Translations under genes and position numbers: made by a program
Assembly: GCA_037478835.1 (NCBI GenBank)
Contig: JBBFLV010000002.1
Span: forward strand, 310,001 to 374,000
DNA length: 64,000 nt
Direction: 5' to 3'
Origin: 630D-37 sp037478835
GTDB taxonomy: Bacteria > Chloroflexota > Anaerolineae > Anaerolineales > Villigracilaceae
Part shown: in pieces, positions 25,541 to 33,120 of the stretch
Layout of the letters: each line of letters opens with the position of its first letter
Numbering within the stretch: position 1 is the first letter of the stretch
The notes under the pieces: generated by a model
What the model was told of the DNA's origin: nothing
Databases searched by the model: none
What the model saw: the letters and a program-made list of their open reading frames with translations, nothing else

Positions 25541-26023
25541 TTATTCGCTCTCGCTTTGGGCAGGTTCAGGCAGGCTTTCGCCCTCGCGCAGGACGATGAC
25601 TTTAACTTCTGGGATCAGGTCCATGGTCAGGCGGACATGGACGGTGTATTCGCCGAGTTTGCGGATGGGCTGCATTTCAATCTGCTGACGGCGAATTTCG
25701 TAACGCGTTTTTTCCTGAATGGCCGTGGCAACATCCTGCGCGGTGATCGAGCCGTAGAGTTTTCCGGCTTCACCAGCGCGCGCATTGAAGACCAGGGTAA
25801 GGCCGTTGATCGCCTGCGCGAGCTCTTTGAGCTCTTCGTTGAGGCGGGCACGGCGAATTTCGGCCTGGGCGCGGATGCGTTCGGCCTGTTTGAGCGCTCC
25901 AGGGGTGGCCAGGACGGCCAATCCTTGAGGAATGAGGTAGTTGCGGCCATAGCCATCGGCGACCTTTTTGACTTCGCCAGCGCGGCCGAGTTTATAAACG
26001 TCTTTCAGTAGGAGTACTTTCAT
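25541..26023 (-). CDS. rplI: ribosomal protein bL9
   Basis: 160 residues. N-terminal domain MKVLLLKDVYKLGRAGEVKK followed by GYGRNYLIPQGLA is the bL9 signature; a connecting helix (~42-75) and the C-terminal RNA-binding domain (GKLYGSITAQDVATAI) follow. A short acidic tail (LPEPAQSESE) is extra. bL9 sits at the base of the L1 stalk. First gene of an rplI-rodZ-rimO run on the minus strand. Confidence 0.97.
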   Translation of the reverse strand: MKVLLLKDVYKLGRAGEVKKVADGYGRNYLIPQGLAVLATPGALKQAERIRAQAEIRRARLNEELKELAQAINGLTLVFNARAGEAGKLYGSITAQDVATAIQEKTRYEIRRQQIEMQPIRKLGEYTVHVRLTMDLIPEVKVIVLREGESLPEPAQSESE

Positions 26024-26084
26024 CGTCTCAAGCCCTTTCGTGACAGAAAAATTCGGAGCGAAGGGTACAACGCTCCGTGCCGTT

Positions 26085-26114
26085 ATTGTACCATAAACGT
26101 AACCAATGTGGTAA
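26085..26114 (-). promoter_or_regulatory. possible promoter of rplI-rodZ-rimO
   Basis: On the minus strand TTACCA (26109-26114) and TACAAT (26085-26090) are 18 bases apart, about 60 bases before the rplI start. The -35 box is weak. Confidence 0.4.
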
Positions 26115-26125
26115 GATTACATCTA

Positions 26126-26734
26126 ATGAGTGAGAAGGAAACGTTTTCTCTGGAGGCCTTGCAGCGTCGTGACCGGCAGGAGATGGCCCGCCTGGTGGAG
26201 GCTTTTTCCAATCCCGTTTACCGTTTGGGGTTGAAGATGTTGGGCAATCCGCAGGATGCGGAGGATGTGCTCCAGAGTACGTTTTTGAAAGTTTTTGAGG
26301 CCCTGCCTTCTTTTGAGGGCCGCTCCTCGCTTTCGACGTGGATTTATCGGATCGCGGTGAATGAGGCGTTGATGATCCTGCGCAAGCGTCGCCCGGAAGT
26401 GGGGTTGGCGCTGGATGATGGGAACGAGGATGAGGAGGAGCCGCTTTCGCCGCCGCAGGCGATGATTGATTGGTGCTGTTTGCCGGAGGATGAGTTGCTT
26501 TCTTCTGAGGCGCGCCGGGTGTTGGATCAGGCGATTCGGAAGTTGCCGGAGAAGTTGCGCTTGGTGTTTATTTTGCGCGATATCGAAGGGCTTTCGACCC
26601 AGGAGACGGCCGAGGCGCTGGGGCTGAGCGAGACGAACGTGAAGACGAGATTGCTGCGCGCCCGCTTGCGCTTGCGGGAGATGCTTTCGGAATACTATGG
26701 AGAACGTGTTCGGGAGAAGCAAATCTATGGCTGA
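26126..26734 (+). CDS. ECF-type RNA polymerase sigma factor
   Basis: 202 residues from the ATG at 26126. Region 2 is clear: NPQDAEDVLQSTFLKVFEAL followed by SSLSTWIYRIAVNEAL. Region 4 is LPEKLRLVFILRDIEGLSTQ then TAEALGLSETNVKTRLLRAR, the HTH that reads the -35 element. The linker between sigma2 and sigma4 is long and acidic (DDGNEDEEEPLS). The next gene overlaps by 8 bases and encodes a zinc-type anti-sigma factor, so the pair probably forms a regulated switch. Target promoters are unknown; no obvious autoregulatory element was identified. Confidence 0.95.
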   Translation: MSEKETFSLEALQRRDRQEMARLVEAFSNPVYRLGLKMLGNPQDAEDVLQSTFLKVFEALPSFEGRSSLSTWIYRIAVNEALMILRKRRPEVGLALDDGNEDEEEPLSPPQAMIDWCCLPEDELLSSEARRVLDQAIRKLPEKLRLVFILRDIEGLSTQETAEALGLSETNVKTRLLRARLRLREMLSEYYGERVREKQIYG

Positions 26735-26963
26735 GCAGGATTGCCGTCATTTGTTGGCGGCCTTAGGTGATTATATTGACGGGACGCTAGAGGAACAGAT
26801 CTGTCGTGAGCTGGAGAAGCACATGGCAGAATGCCCGAATTGCCGCGTGGTGGTGGATACGATGCGGAAGATGATCTATCTGTATCGGGTGGAGGCAAGT
26901 GAGGAACAGGCGCCGGCGGAGGCGCGTCAGCGGCTGTTTGCGCGGTTGAATTTGGATGGGTAG
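26727..26963 (+). CDS. zinc-finger anti-sigma factor (zf-HC2)
   Basis: 78 residues from the ATG at 26727, which overlaps the sigma stop by 8 bases; an earlier in-frame start is less likely. The ZAS motif is complete: His32, Cys36 and Cys39 in KHMAECPNC, preceded by LLAALGDYIDGTLEEQICRELE as in other ECF anti-sigma factors. No membrane helix follows, so this is a soluble, probably redox- or zinc-responsive inhibitor of the upstream sigma factor. Confidence 0.9.
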   Translation: MAEQDCRHLLAALGDYIDGTLEEQICRELEKHMAECPNCRVVVDTMRKMIYLYRVEASEEQAPAEARQRLFARLNLDG

Positions 26964-26971
26964 TTCATAGT

Positions 26972-27006
26972 CGGGTGGTCGCGTGGTCGGTTGGTCGGGT
27001 GATCGG
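26972..27006. repeat. degenerate octamer repeat (GTGGTCGG family)
   Basis: About four 8-base units related to GTGGTCGG lie directly after the anti-sigma gene. The rest of the gap 26964-27279 (316 bases) holds no recognisable gene, only this array and the heptamer array at 27095-27148. Confidence 0.6.
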
Positions 27007-27094
27007 ATAGAGGATGGGGTTGGGGGGAGAGGGTTTCAGTCGAAGTGATGGTCGTGTGTTTGGGAATTGAGGGCGGGATGACCGAAAGATAAAC

Positions 27095-27148
27095 GGTCTA
27101 CGGTTTATCGTCTACTCCATCGTCTACCGTCTACGGTCCACCGTCCAT
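27095..27148. repeat. degenerate heptamer repeat (GTCTACC family), copy 2
   Basis: Units GGTCTAC, GGTTTAT, CGTCTAC, (TCCAT), CGTCTAC, CGTCTAC, GGTCCAC, CGTCCAT run in nearly unbroken period 7. The family is shared with 14720-14747 and 36794-36819. Confidence 0.75.
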
Positions 27149-27279
27149 TGCACAAGTGGGGGAAAGGTGATGATCATCGTCCTCTTTGGTGACAATGATA
27201 ATCACGCAAGTGACAGGCTTTCAGGTATGATGAAAAAGGTCACAATCTTGAATCTGTTATCATCTTCCTGGAGGCTTTA

Positions 27280-28719
27280 ATGCAAGCGATTCCTGGAGAA
27301 TTTTTACCCATTGATCGTAAAGAGCGCGTTTATTCTCCTTTCCGCGATGTGCCGATGCGCCCGCCGGAGGAGCGGGTGTGTGATTTTGAGGATGTGGCCA
27401 TCCCGTTTACTCCCGAACGGGCAATGGCCGAGGCCGCTCGGTGCATTCACTGTCCCGATCCGGCGCCGTGTATGTTGGCCTGCCCCACGCACAATGACAT
27501 CCCCTCGGCGATGTGGCTGATCGAGCAGGGGCGTTTCCTGGAGGCGGCGCAGCTCTACCATCAAACCAGTTCCCTCCCGGAGATTTGTGGACGCGTTTGC
27601 CCGCATGAGCAACTTTGCCAGGGCTCTTGTGTGTTGAATAAGCACCATGAACCGGTGTTGACCGGGGCGCTGGAAGCGTTTGTTGTTGATTACGAGCGGG
27701 AAACGGTGGGTTATGAGATTCCGCGCGGCGAACCGACCGGGCACAAGGTGGCGATTGTCGGTGCCGGACCTTCCGGCCTGGCCTGCGCAGAGCAGCTGGT
27801 GCAGTTGGGTCACGAGGTGACGATCTTTGATGCCAAGCCGGCGCCGGGTGGATTGCTGGTTTATGGCATTCCGAATTTCAAACTTCCGAAAGATGTGGTC
27901 TTTCGCAAATGGCAGGACTTTGAGCGTGCCGGTGTGAAGTTCGTGCCGAATACACGCATCGGCAAGGATAAGACGATCGACGAGTTGTTCGCCGAAGGTT
28001 TTGAGGCCGTTTTTATCGGTGTGGGTACCGGCATTGATGCGCCGATGGAAAATACGCCGGGCACCGATCTCCCCGGAGTCTATCAGGCGACGGATTTTCT
28101 AATGCGCGCCAATGTGCCCTTGGAATTGCTGCCACCAGATCAACGGGAACGCCCGCAGGTGGGTAAGCGGGTGGTGGTGATCGGGGGTGGAGATACGGCA
28201 TCGGACTGCTTGCGCACGGCTCTGCGCATGGGCGCTGAAGAGGTGACCTGTCTCTACCGCCGCACCGAGAAGGAAATGCCCGGCGGGCGGAAAGACCGTG
28301 AGCTGGCCAAACAGGAGGGCGCAAAATATCGTTTCCTGACGCAGCCGGTGCGCTTTATTGCCGGTGAGGATGGACGGCTGGCGGCGGTCGAATGCATTGA
28401 AATGCGCCTGGGTGAGCCGGATGCCAAAGGTCGGCGCAAGCCGGTGCCGGTGGAGGGCTCGAATTTCGTGATTCCGTGTGATACGGCGATCCTGGCGCTT
28501 GGTTACTGGCCGGATCCTCTGCTCGGTGAAACAACGCCAGGCCTCGAGACACACAACTGGGGGCTGATCAAGGTGGTGGATCGGGAAACCGGTGCGACGA
28601 CCCGACCGGGTGTCTTTGCCGGTGGGGATGCGGTCACGGGGCCGGACCTGGTGGTCACGGCAATGGTCTCCGGACGCAAAGCAGCACGGGCGATCCATCG
28701 GTATCTGATGCAAAAATAG
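27280..28719 (+). CDS. GltD-like NADPH-dependent oxidoreductase
   Basis: 479 residues, glutamate synthase small subunit family. An N-terminal Fe-S domain has CIHCPDPAPCMLACPTHNDIP and CGRVCPHEQLCQGSC. The FAD site is VAIVGAGPSGLACAEQL (~157), and the NADPH site is VVVIGGGDTASDCLRTALRMG in two parts (~306), followed by LYRRTEKEMPG, whose Arg pair favours NADPH. It ends GVFAGGDAVTGPDLVVTAM. No large GltB subunit is adjacent, so it may act as a stand-alone NADPH:acceptor module like NfnB or SudA rather than in glutamate synthesis. Its 3' end was copied downstream (30740-30850). Confidence 0.88.
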   Translation: MQAIPGEFLPIDRKERVYSPFRDVPMRPPEERVCDFEDVAIPFTPERAMAEAARCIHCPDPAPCMLACPTHNDIPSAMWLIEQGRFLEAAQLYHQTSSLPEICGRVCPHEQLCQGSCVLNKHHEPVLTGALEAFVVDYERETVGYEIPRGEPTGHKVAIVGAGPSGLACAEQLVQLGHEVTIFDAKPAPGGLLVYGIPNFKLPKDVVFRKWQDFERAGVKFVPNTRIGKDKTIDELFAEGFEAVFIGVGTGIDAPMENTPGTDLPGVYQATDFLMRANVPLELLPPDQRERPQVGKRVVVIGGGDTASDCLRTALRMGAEEVTCLYRRTEKEMPGGRKDRELAKQEGAKYRFLTQPVRFIAGEDGRLAAVECIEMRLGEPDAKGRRKPVPVEGSNFVIPCDTAILALGYWPDPLLGETTPGLETHNWGLIKVVDRETGATTRPGVFAGGDAVTGPDLVVTAMVSGRKAARAIHRYLMQK

Positions 28720-28750
28720 CGATCGGCGAGGGCAGGTGAAGGAAGAGATG

Positions 28751-28784
28751 GCCGGGAAAGCAAAGTCCCGGCTATCTTCTTTTT
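28751..28784 (+). terminator. intrinsic terminator of the GltD-like gene
   Basis: GCCGGGA / TCCCGGC stem (28751-28772), extendable outward by pairing of flanking GAT/ATC, followed by TTCTTTTT. The remaining gap up to 29022 contains only the leader of the propeller gene; no other feature was recognised. Confidence 0.8.
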
Positions 28785-29022
28785 CCTAGTACTTTTGGGG
28801 GATGGCAAGGATGGATGTTGCGGTGTAATATCATAACAACTACCACAAAAGTCCTATTAATTGATGATGGGTAGAATACCGGACTTGGGTCGCACTTGCG
28901 ATGGTGGTAGCGATCTCGTATACATCTGAAATTTGTATTCTGGAGGTGTTTATCGTGTATACCAAAAATTGAAGCAAAATTTTCATAATAAGTCTACCGA
29001 TTTGTTGAAAAGGAGAATTAAC

Positions 29023-30657
29023 ATGAAACGCTTGCTTGTTCTGATTGTGCTGTTTGTATTGGCGATTGGTTCACTCGGAGCCGATCGTCAGCGAACGCCA
29101 CACTCGTGGTCTAATACTCAACAGATTCGTGGTCGCTCTTTCACTCCAACGCTGTTGAGCGATCTCAATCCGTCTCCGGCTCCGCTGACGAGCGCTGCCT
29201 TGGCGTCCCTACTCCCAAAGATGAGCGGTCGCCCTGCAAATGCTCTGGCAAAGGAATTGGGTTATACAATGCTGCGCGGAAAAAAGATCGAAGGTTTGAC
29301 TTCCCCTATCACCGGTATGGATAACATCGAAAGCGCGGATGGTTACTATTGGGAAAATGAGCCGAGCATGGCCGTCAATCCGCAGAACCCTTCCATCGTT
29401 GTTGTCTTTTCCCATTACTATAATGCCACATCCGGTGGTTCATGTCAGGCAATCGTCAGCTATGATGGCGGCGTTTCGTTTGACTGGATGCATGATTATG
29501 TCTACCCGCCTGTACCGTCCGGTGGTGATTGCTTCGATCCGGTCGTGCGCTTTTCTCCAGATGGTTTCTATGCTTACTACATCTACATGGATGTTGACTC
29601 CTTTGGAGATACCGAAATTGTGCTTCAAAGGGCTGATGGATATAACCCGACGAACCTGATCGGCGCTCCCGTCACTGTGTTTGATCATCCCTCCTATTTC
29701 ATAGACAAGCCATGGGTGGATGTTTCGTACTACGACACCGCAAATCCCGGGGTGGTCTACGTAACAGCTACCTGGTTTGACGGTTCGTCAAATAGCTATA
29801 TTACCTTCAATGCATCCGCTGACTACGGGGCGAGCTGGCTATATGCTCCAGGCAACCCATTAATACTAGCAGTGGGCTCTTCTTCTATTAACGAAGTGGT
29901 GAGTGGATCGCGGCCGATCGGAATTCGTCTCTCCGATGGCTATTTGGCCGTTTGCTGGTATTGGAGCGGCGTGGATGGGTGGCTCAGCGGTACATTCTTT
30001 ACCGAATGTGAGGCTCATAACTCTTATGGAGGTCTGTTCGGCAGTGGGAGCTGGAGTTCCTTCTTCTATCCCGGAGGTGTGCACAAATACGAATTGTCCT
30101 ACTGGCTGGGGCCGTCAATTGCCTACCATCGGTGGTGGAGTGGTATGTATCCATCACTGGCAGTGGATGACCAGGGGATGGTGTATGTAGCCTATGCGGC
30201 CGATCCCAATACGAACCAAAATGATATTGAAGCCGGCAACGTTTACCTAGCCCGCTTTTTCATCGACACCCTTGCAGGGAGCACCTTGCCGCCGGTGTTA
30301 GTTGGGAGTGGTACCACTGCCCAGGGCTATCCTACAGTAGCGGCACGTTTTGACTTCGCTACCGGAAAATTCATGGTCTTTGTCGGCTATGGGGATTACT
30401 TGACCGGGAATGCAAAGTACAACATCGTCTATCGCAAGGCTCTGCGTGCGCCATCTGGTTCGGGGATCTTCAACCTGCCGTTCGGAGGCAAAGTGAAGGT
30501 TAGCGATCGTCCTTCTTCCAGCGATACTAGCTTTATCGGCGATTACATTGACTCTGCCTTGACCGGACGCACCTACCATATTGTGTGGACGGATCGCTCG
30601 GATGTGCCTATACCATATGAAGACGATGATGTGCTCCATGATATGTTTGTGCCTTGA
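29023..30657 (+). CDS. secreted sialidase-like beta-propeller protein, tandem copy 1
   Basis: 544 residues from the ATG at 29023 (AAGGAGAATTAAC site); the frame is open upstream but the signal peptide MKRLLVLIVLFVLAIGSLGA fixes the start. Mature sequence contains repeated Asp-box-like segments (YDGGVSFDWM, ASADYGASWLY) and FSPDG, as in BNR/sialidase beta-propellers. Many aromatic residues (YPPVPSGG, SYWLGPS) suggest a ligand- or glycan-binding exoprotein. No catalytic Arg triad was identified, so enzymatic sialidase activity is not claimed. A second copy of equal length starts at 31151. Both are followed by an identical-type terminator. Confidence 0.8.
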   Translation: MKRLLVLIVLFVLAIGSLGADRQRTPHSWSNTQQIRGRSFTPTLLSDLNPSPAPLTSAALASLLPKMSGRPANALAKELGYTMLRGKKIEGLTSPITGMDNIESADGYYWENEPSMAVNPQNPSIVVVFSHYYNATSGGSCQAIVSYDGGVSFDWMHDYVYPPVPSGGDCFDPVVRFSPDGFYAYYIYMDVDSFGDTEIVLQRADGYNPTNLIGAPVTVFDHPSYFIDKPWVDVSYYDTANPGVVYVTATWFDGSSNSYITFNASADYGASWLYAPGNPLILAVGSSSINEVVSGSRPIGIRLSDGYLAVCWYWSGVDGWLSGTFFTECEAHNSYGGLFGSGSWSSFFYPGGVHKYELSYWLGPSIAYHRWWSGMYPSLAVDDQGMVYVAYAADPNTNQNDIEAGNVYLARFFIDTLAGSTLPPVLVGSGTTAQGYPTVAARFDFATGKFMVFVGYGDYLTGNAKYNIVYRKALRAPSGSGIFNLPFGGKVKVSDRPSSSDTSFIGDYIDSALTGRTYHIVWTDRSDVPIPYEDDDVLHDMFVP

Positions 30658-30679
30658 GTGATCTCTGAAGTAGAGCAGA

Positions 30680-30720
30680 CGAGCAGAAGCTCAGCAGGCT
30701 TCTGCTCGTTTTGTTTTTTT
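30680..30720 (+). terminator. intrinsic terminator of propeller copy 1
   Basis: Perfect 11-bp stem CGAGCAGAAGC / GCTTCTGCTCG with a seven-base loop, followed by TTTTGTTTTTTT. The same element follows copy 2. Confidence 0.95.
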
Positions 30721-30739
30721 CTTCTGGGCTGTTTGCTGT

Positions 30740-30850
30740 CCGGATGTCTTTGCCGGTGGGGATGCGGTCACGGGGCCGAGCCCGGTGGTGACAGTCTCCG
30801 GATGTAAAGTGGAATGGGCGATAGACTGCTACCTAACCTGTGCCGAAGCA
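30740..30850 (+). pseudogene. relic of the 3' end of the GltD-like gene
   Basis: About 110 bases match the end of the GltD-like gene (28606-28716), with a fully identical stretch of about 34 bases (from TGTCTTTGCCGG to CACGGGGCCG) and then increasing mismatch, a 3-base deletion and loss of the original stop. The downstream sequence also keeps a degraded form of the terminator region and the TACCTTTGGGGGAT segment. It marks the left end of the second duplication unit and is non-functional. Confidence 0.85.
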
Positions 30851-31150
30851 ACAACATGTAAGGGCGGGTGAAAGGAAAAGGTGGCTCTTCTTTTTTTCTT
30901 TCATCATATAGTACCTTTGGGGGATTGTAAAATTCATTTTTTGTCCATATTGTAAATAGGAATAATAATATGTGTGGGCTTGGGATAGGCAGAGTGCCAA
31001 ACTTTTGATCGCAATTATTTCTGTAGCCATAGATGTCTTCTGCGTCCTGAAAAATTTTATGTTTGGAGGTGTCTGTCGAGAATGCAAAGCACAACCAAAA
31101 GTTCGTATAAATTACCCGATAATTTTGTTGTACGATGAAAGGATGATAAG
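30851..31150. other. diverged leader of propeller copy 2
   Basis: This AT-rich stretch aligns loosely with 28720-29022, keeping TTTGGGGGAT near its left end and a GGAGGTGT element that occurs in both leaders. A GAAAGGATGATAAG ribosome site precedes the ATG at 31151. No other gene or RNA was recognised. Confidence 0.55.
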
Positions 31151-32785
31151 ATGAAGCGCTTGCTTATCCTAATGGTGCTGGTTTTCCTGACCAGTGGGGC
31201 GCTTGGGGCGGGACGGTTAGAGTCGACGAGGCCAGGGTTTGCTTCTCAGCAGATTGCAGGTTTGTCATCCACTCCGGCGCTGTTGAGTGAAATCAATCCC
31301 TCTCCCGCCTCTCTAACAGCGAGTGCTCTGGAATCCCTACTCCCAAAGCTGAGCGGTCGTCCTGCCAACATACTGGCAAGGCAATTGGGTAAGAAAATGC
31401 TAGGTGGCAAGAAACTGGAGGGTTCTACTTCCCCCATCACGGGGATGGATAACATTGAAAGCGCGGATGGGTATGATTGGGAAAATGAGCCGAGCATGGC
31501 TGTCAATCCGCAGAACCCTTCCATCGTTGTTGTCTTTACCCATTACTATAATGCCACATCCGGTGGTTCATGTCAGGCGATCGTCAGCTATGATGGCGGA
31601 GTCTCGTTTGACTGGATACATGATTATGTCTACCCACCTGTACCGTCCGGCGGTGGTTGCTCCGATCCGGTGGTGCGCTTTTCTCCGGATGGTTCCTATG
31701 CTTACTACCTCTACATGGATGTTGACGCCTCTGGACATAGCAAAATTGTGCTTCAAAGGGCTAGTGGATATAACCCGACGAGCCTGATTGGCACTCCGGT
31801 CACTGTGTTTGAACACCCTGACTATTTCGTTGACAAGCCATGGGTGGATGTTTCGTACTACGACCTCGCAAATCCCGGAGTGGTCTACGTAACAGCTACC
31901 TGGTTTGATGCTTCGGGATTTAGCTACATCACATTCAATGTGTCCGCTAACTACGGTACGACCTGGGGATATGCTCCAAATAACCCGGTGGCAGTGGCAT
32001 GGATTACTTCCTCCTCTCTGCTGGTGCAAGGCTCGCGGCCGATCGGAGTTCGCCTCTCCGGCAATGGCTATCTGAGCATTTGCTTTTATTACAGCAATGC
32101 AGATGGCATCCGGAACAGCACCTACAGTACACCATGTGTTGCTCATAACTCTTATGGAGGTGTGTTCGGCAGTGGGAGCTGGAGCCCCTTCTTCTATCCC
32201 GGCGGTGTGCACAAATACGAATTGTCCCAGTGGCTGGGGCCGTCAAGTACCTACCATCGTTGGTGGGGGGGCATGTTCCCATCGTTGGCAGTGGATGAGC
32301 AGGGGATGGTTTACGTAGCCTACACAGCTGATCCCAATACGAATCAAGGTGATATTGAAGCCGGCAACGTTTACCTAGCCCGCTTTTTCATCGACACCCT
32401 TGCAGGGAGCACCTTGCCGCCGGTGTTAGTTGGGAGTGGTACCACCGCCCAAGGCTATCCTACAGTAGCGGCACGTTTTGACTATGCTACCGGAAAGTAC
32501 ATGGTCTTTGTCGGTTATGGGGATTACCTGACCGGGAATGCAAAGTACAACACGGTCTATCGCAAGGCCCTGCGTGCGCCATCTGGTTCGGGGATCTTCA
32601 ACCTGCCGTTCGGAGGCAAGGTGAAAGTTAGCGACCGGCCTTCATCCAGCGATATCTGGTTTATTGGCGATTACATTGACTCTGCCCTGACCGGACGCAC
32701 CTATCATATTGTGTGGACGGATCGCTCGGATGTGCCTATATTGGACGAAGACGATGATGTGCTCCATGATATGTTTGTGCCTTGA
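31151..32785 (+). CDS. secreted sialidase-like beta-propeller protein, tandem copy 2
   Basis: 544 residues, same length and order as copy 1, with signal peptide MKRLLILMVLVFLTSGALGA. Asp-box-like segments YDGGVSFDWI and VSANYGTTWGY are retained. Divergence is uneven: the middle (~250-340) differs a lot, while the segment encoding DIEAGNVYLARFFIDTLAGS is identical at DNA level over roughly 95 bases. That patchwork suggests gene conversion after tandem duplication. Function as for copy 1: exported, probably binding or acting on a surface or extracellular polymer; not resolved. Confidence 0.8.
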   Translation: MKRLLILMVLVFLTSGALGAGRLESTRPGFASQQIAGLSSTPALLSEINPSPASLTASALESLLPKLSGRPANILARQLGKKMLGGKKLEGSTSPITGMDNIESADGYDWENEPSMAVNPQNPSIVVVFTHYYNATSGGSCQAIVSYDGGVSFDWIHDYVYPPVPSGGGCSDPVVRFSPDGSYAYYLYMDVDASGHSKIVLQRASGYNPTSLIGTPVTVFEHPDYFVDKPWVDVSYYDLANPGVVYVTATWFDASGFSYITFNVSANYGTTWGYAPNNPVAVAWITSSSLLVQGSRPIGVRLSGNGYLSICFYYSNADGIRNSTYSTPCVAHNSYGGVFGSGSWSPFFYPGGVHKYELSQWLGPSSTYHRWWGGMFPSLAVDEQGMVYVAYTADPNTNQGDIEAGNVYLARFFIDTLAGSTLPPVLVGSGTTAQGYPTVAARFDYATGKYMVFVGYGDYLTGNAKYNTVYRKALRAPSGSGIFNLPFGGKVKVSDRPSSSDIWFIGDYIDSALTGRTYHIVWTDRSDVPILDEDDDVLHDMFVP

Positions 32786-32807
32786 GTGATCTCTGAAGTA
32801 GAGCAGA

Positions 32808-32847
32808 CGAGCAGAAGCTCAGCAGGCTTCTGCTCGTTTTGTTTTTC
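32808..32847 (+). terminator. intrinsic terminator of propeller copy 2
   Basis: Same 11-bp stem and loop as at 30680, followed by TTTTGTTTTT. Homology between the two duplication units ends here. Confidence 0.95.
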
Positions 32848-33120
32848 TATGCCGGACGGCTTAAGCGTTCTAAGGCCGAGAAATATTCCCATCAAATGCG
32901 CAACTGGGCGTTACTGCTCAAGTTGTGGTACTTCGTTTTCAAGTTACCGGAGAAACGAATGCGCATTTGAAGACCTGGCGCATACCGGATGCACAGGCCA
33001 GGGCGATCGGATGAGATAAAAGTGACAAACGTGACGAATTTCCTGTTCTCTCGATGACAATTTTTCCCTATAATGAAAGAAACGGGCTGATTTAATTCAG
33101 GTTTCATCCATGGAGGGCCT
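32848..33120 (+). promoter_or_regulatory. leader region of the hdr-met operon with possible -10 box
   Basis: TATAAT (33069-33074) lies 47 bases before the ATG at 33121; the -35 position (TTCTCT at 17 bases) is poor, suggesting an activator. Upstream, three TGAC elements (GTGACAAAC, GTGACGAA, ATGACAAT) are spaced across about 40 bases and could be protein-binding half-sites; this is speculative. No gene is seen in this gap. Confidence 0.4.

Noticed and set aside
27280..28719. Annotating this gene as the glutamate synthase small subunit in the strict sense
   Set aside because: No GltB large subunit is adjacent, and many GltD-like proteins serve other NADPH-dependent systems.
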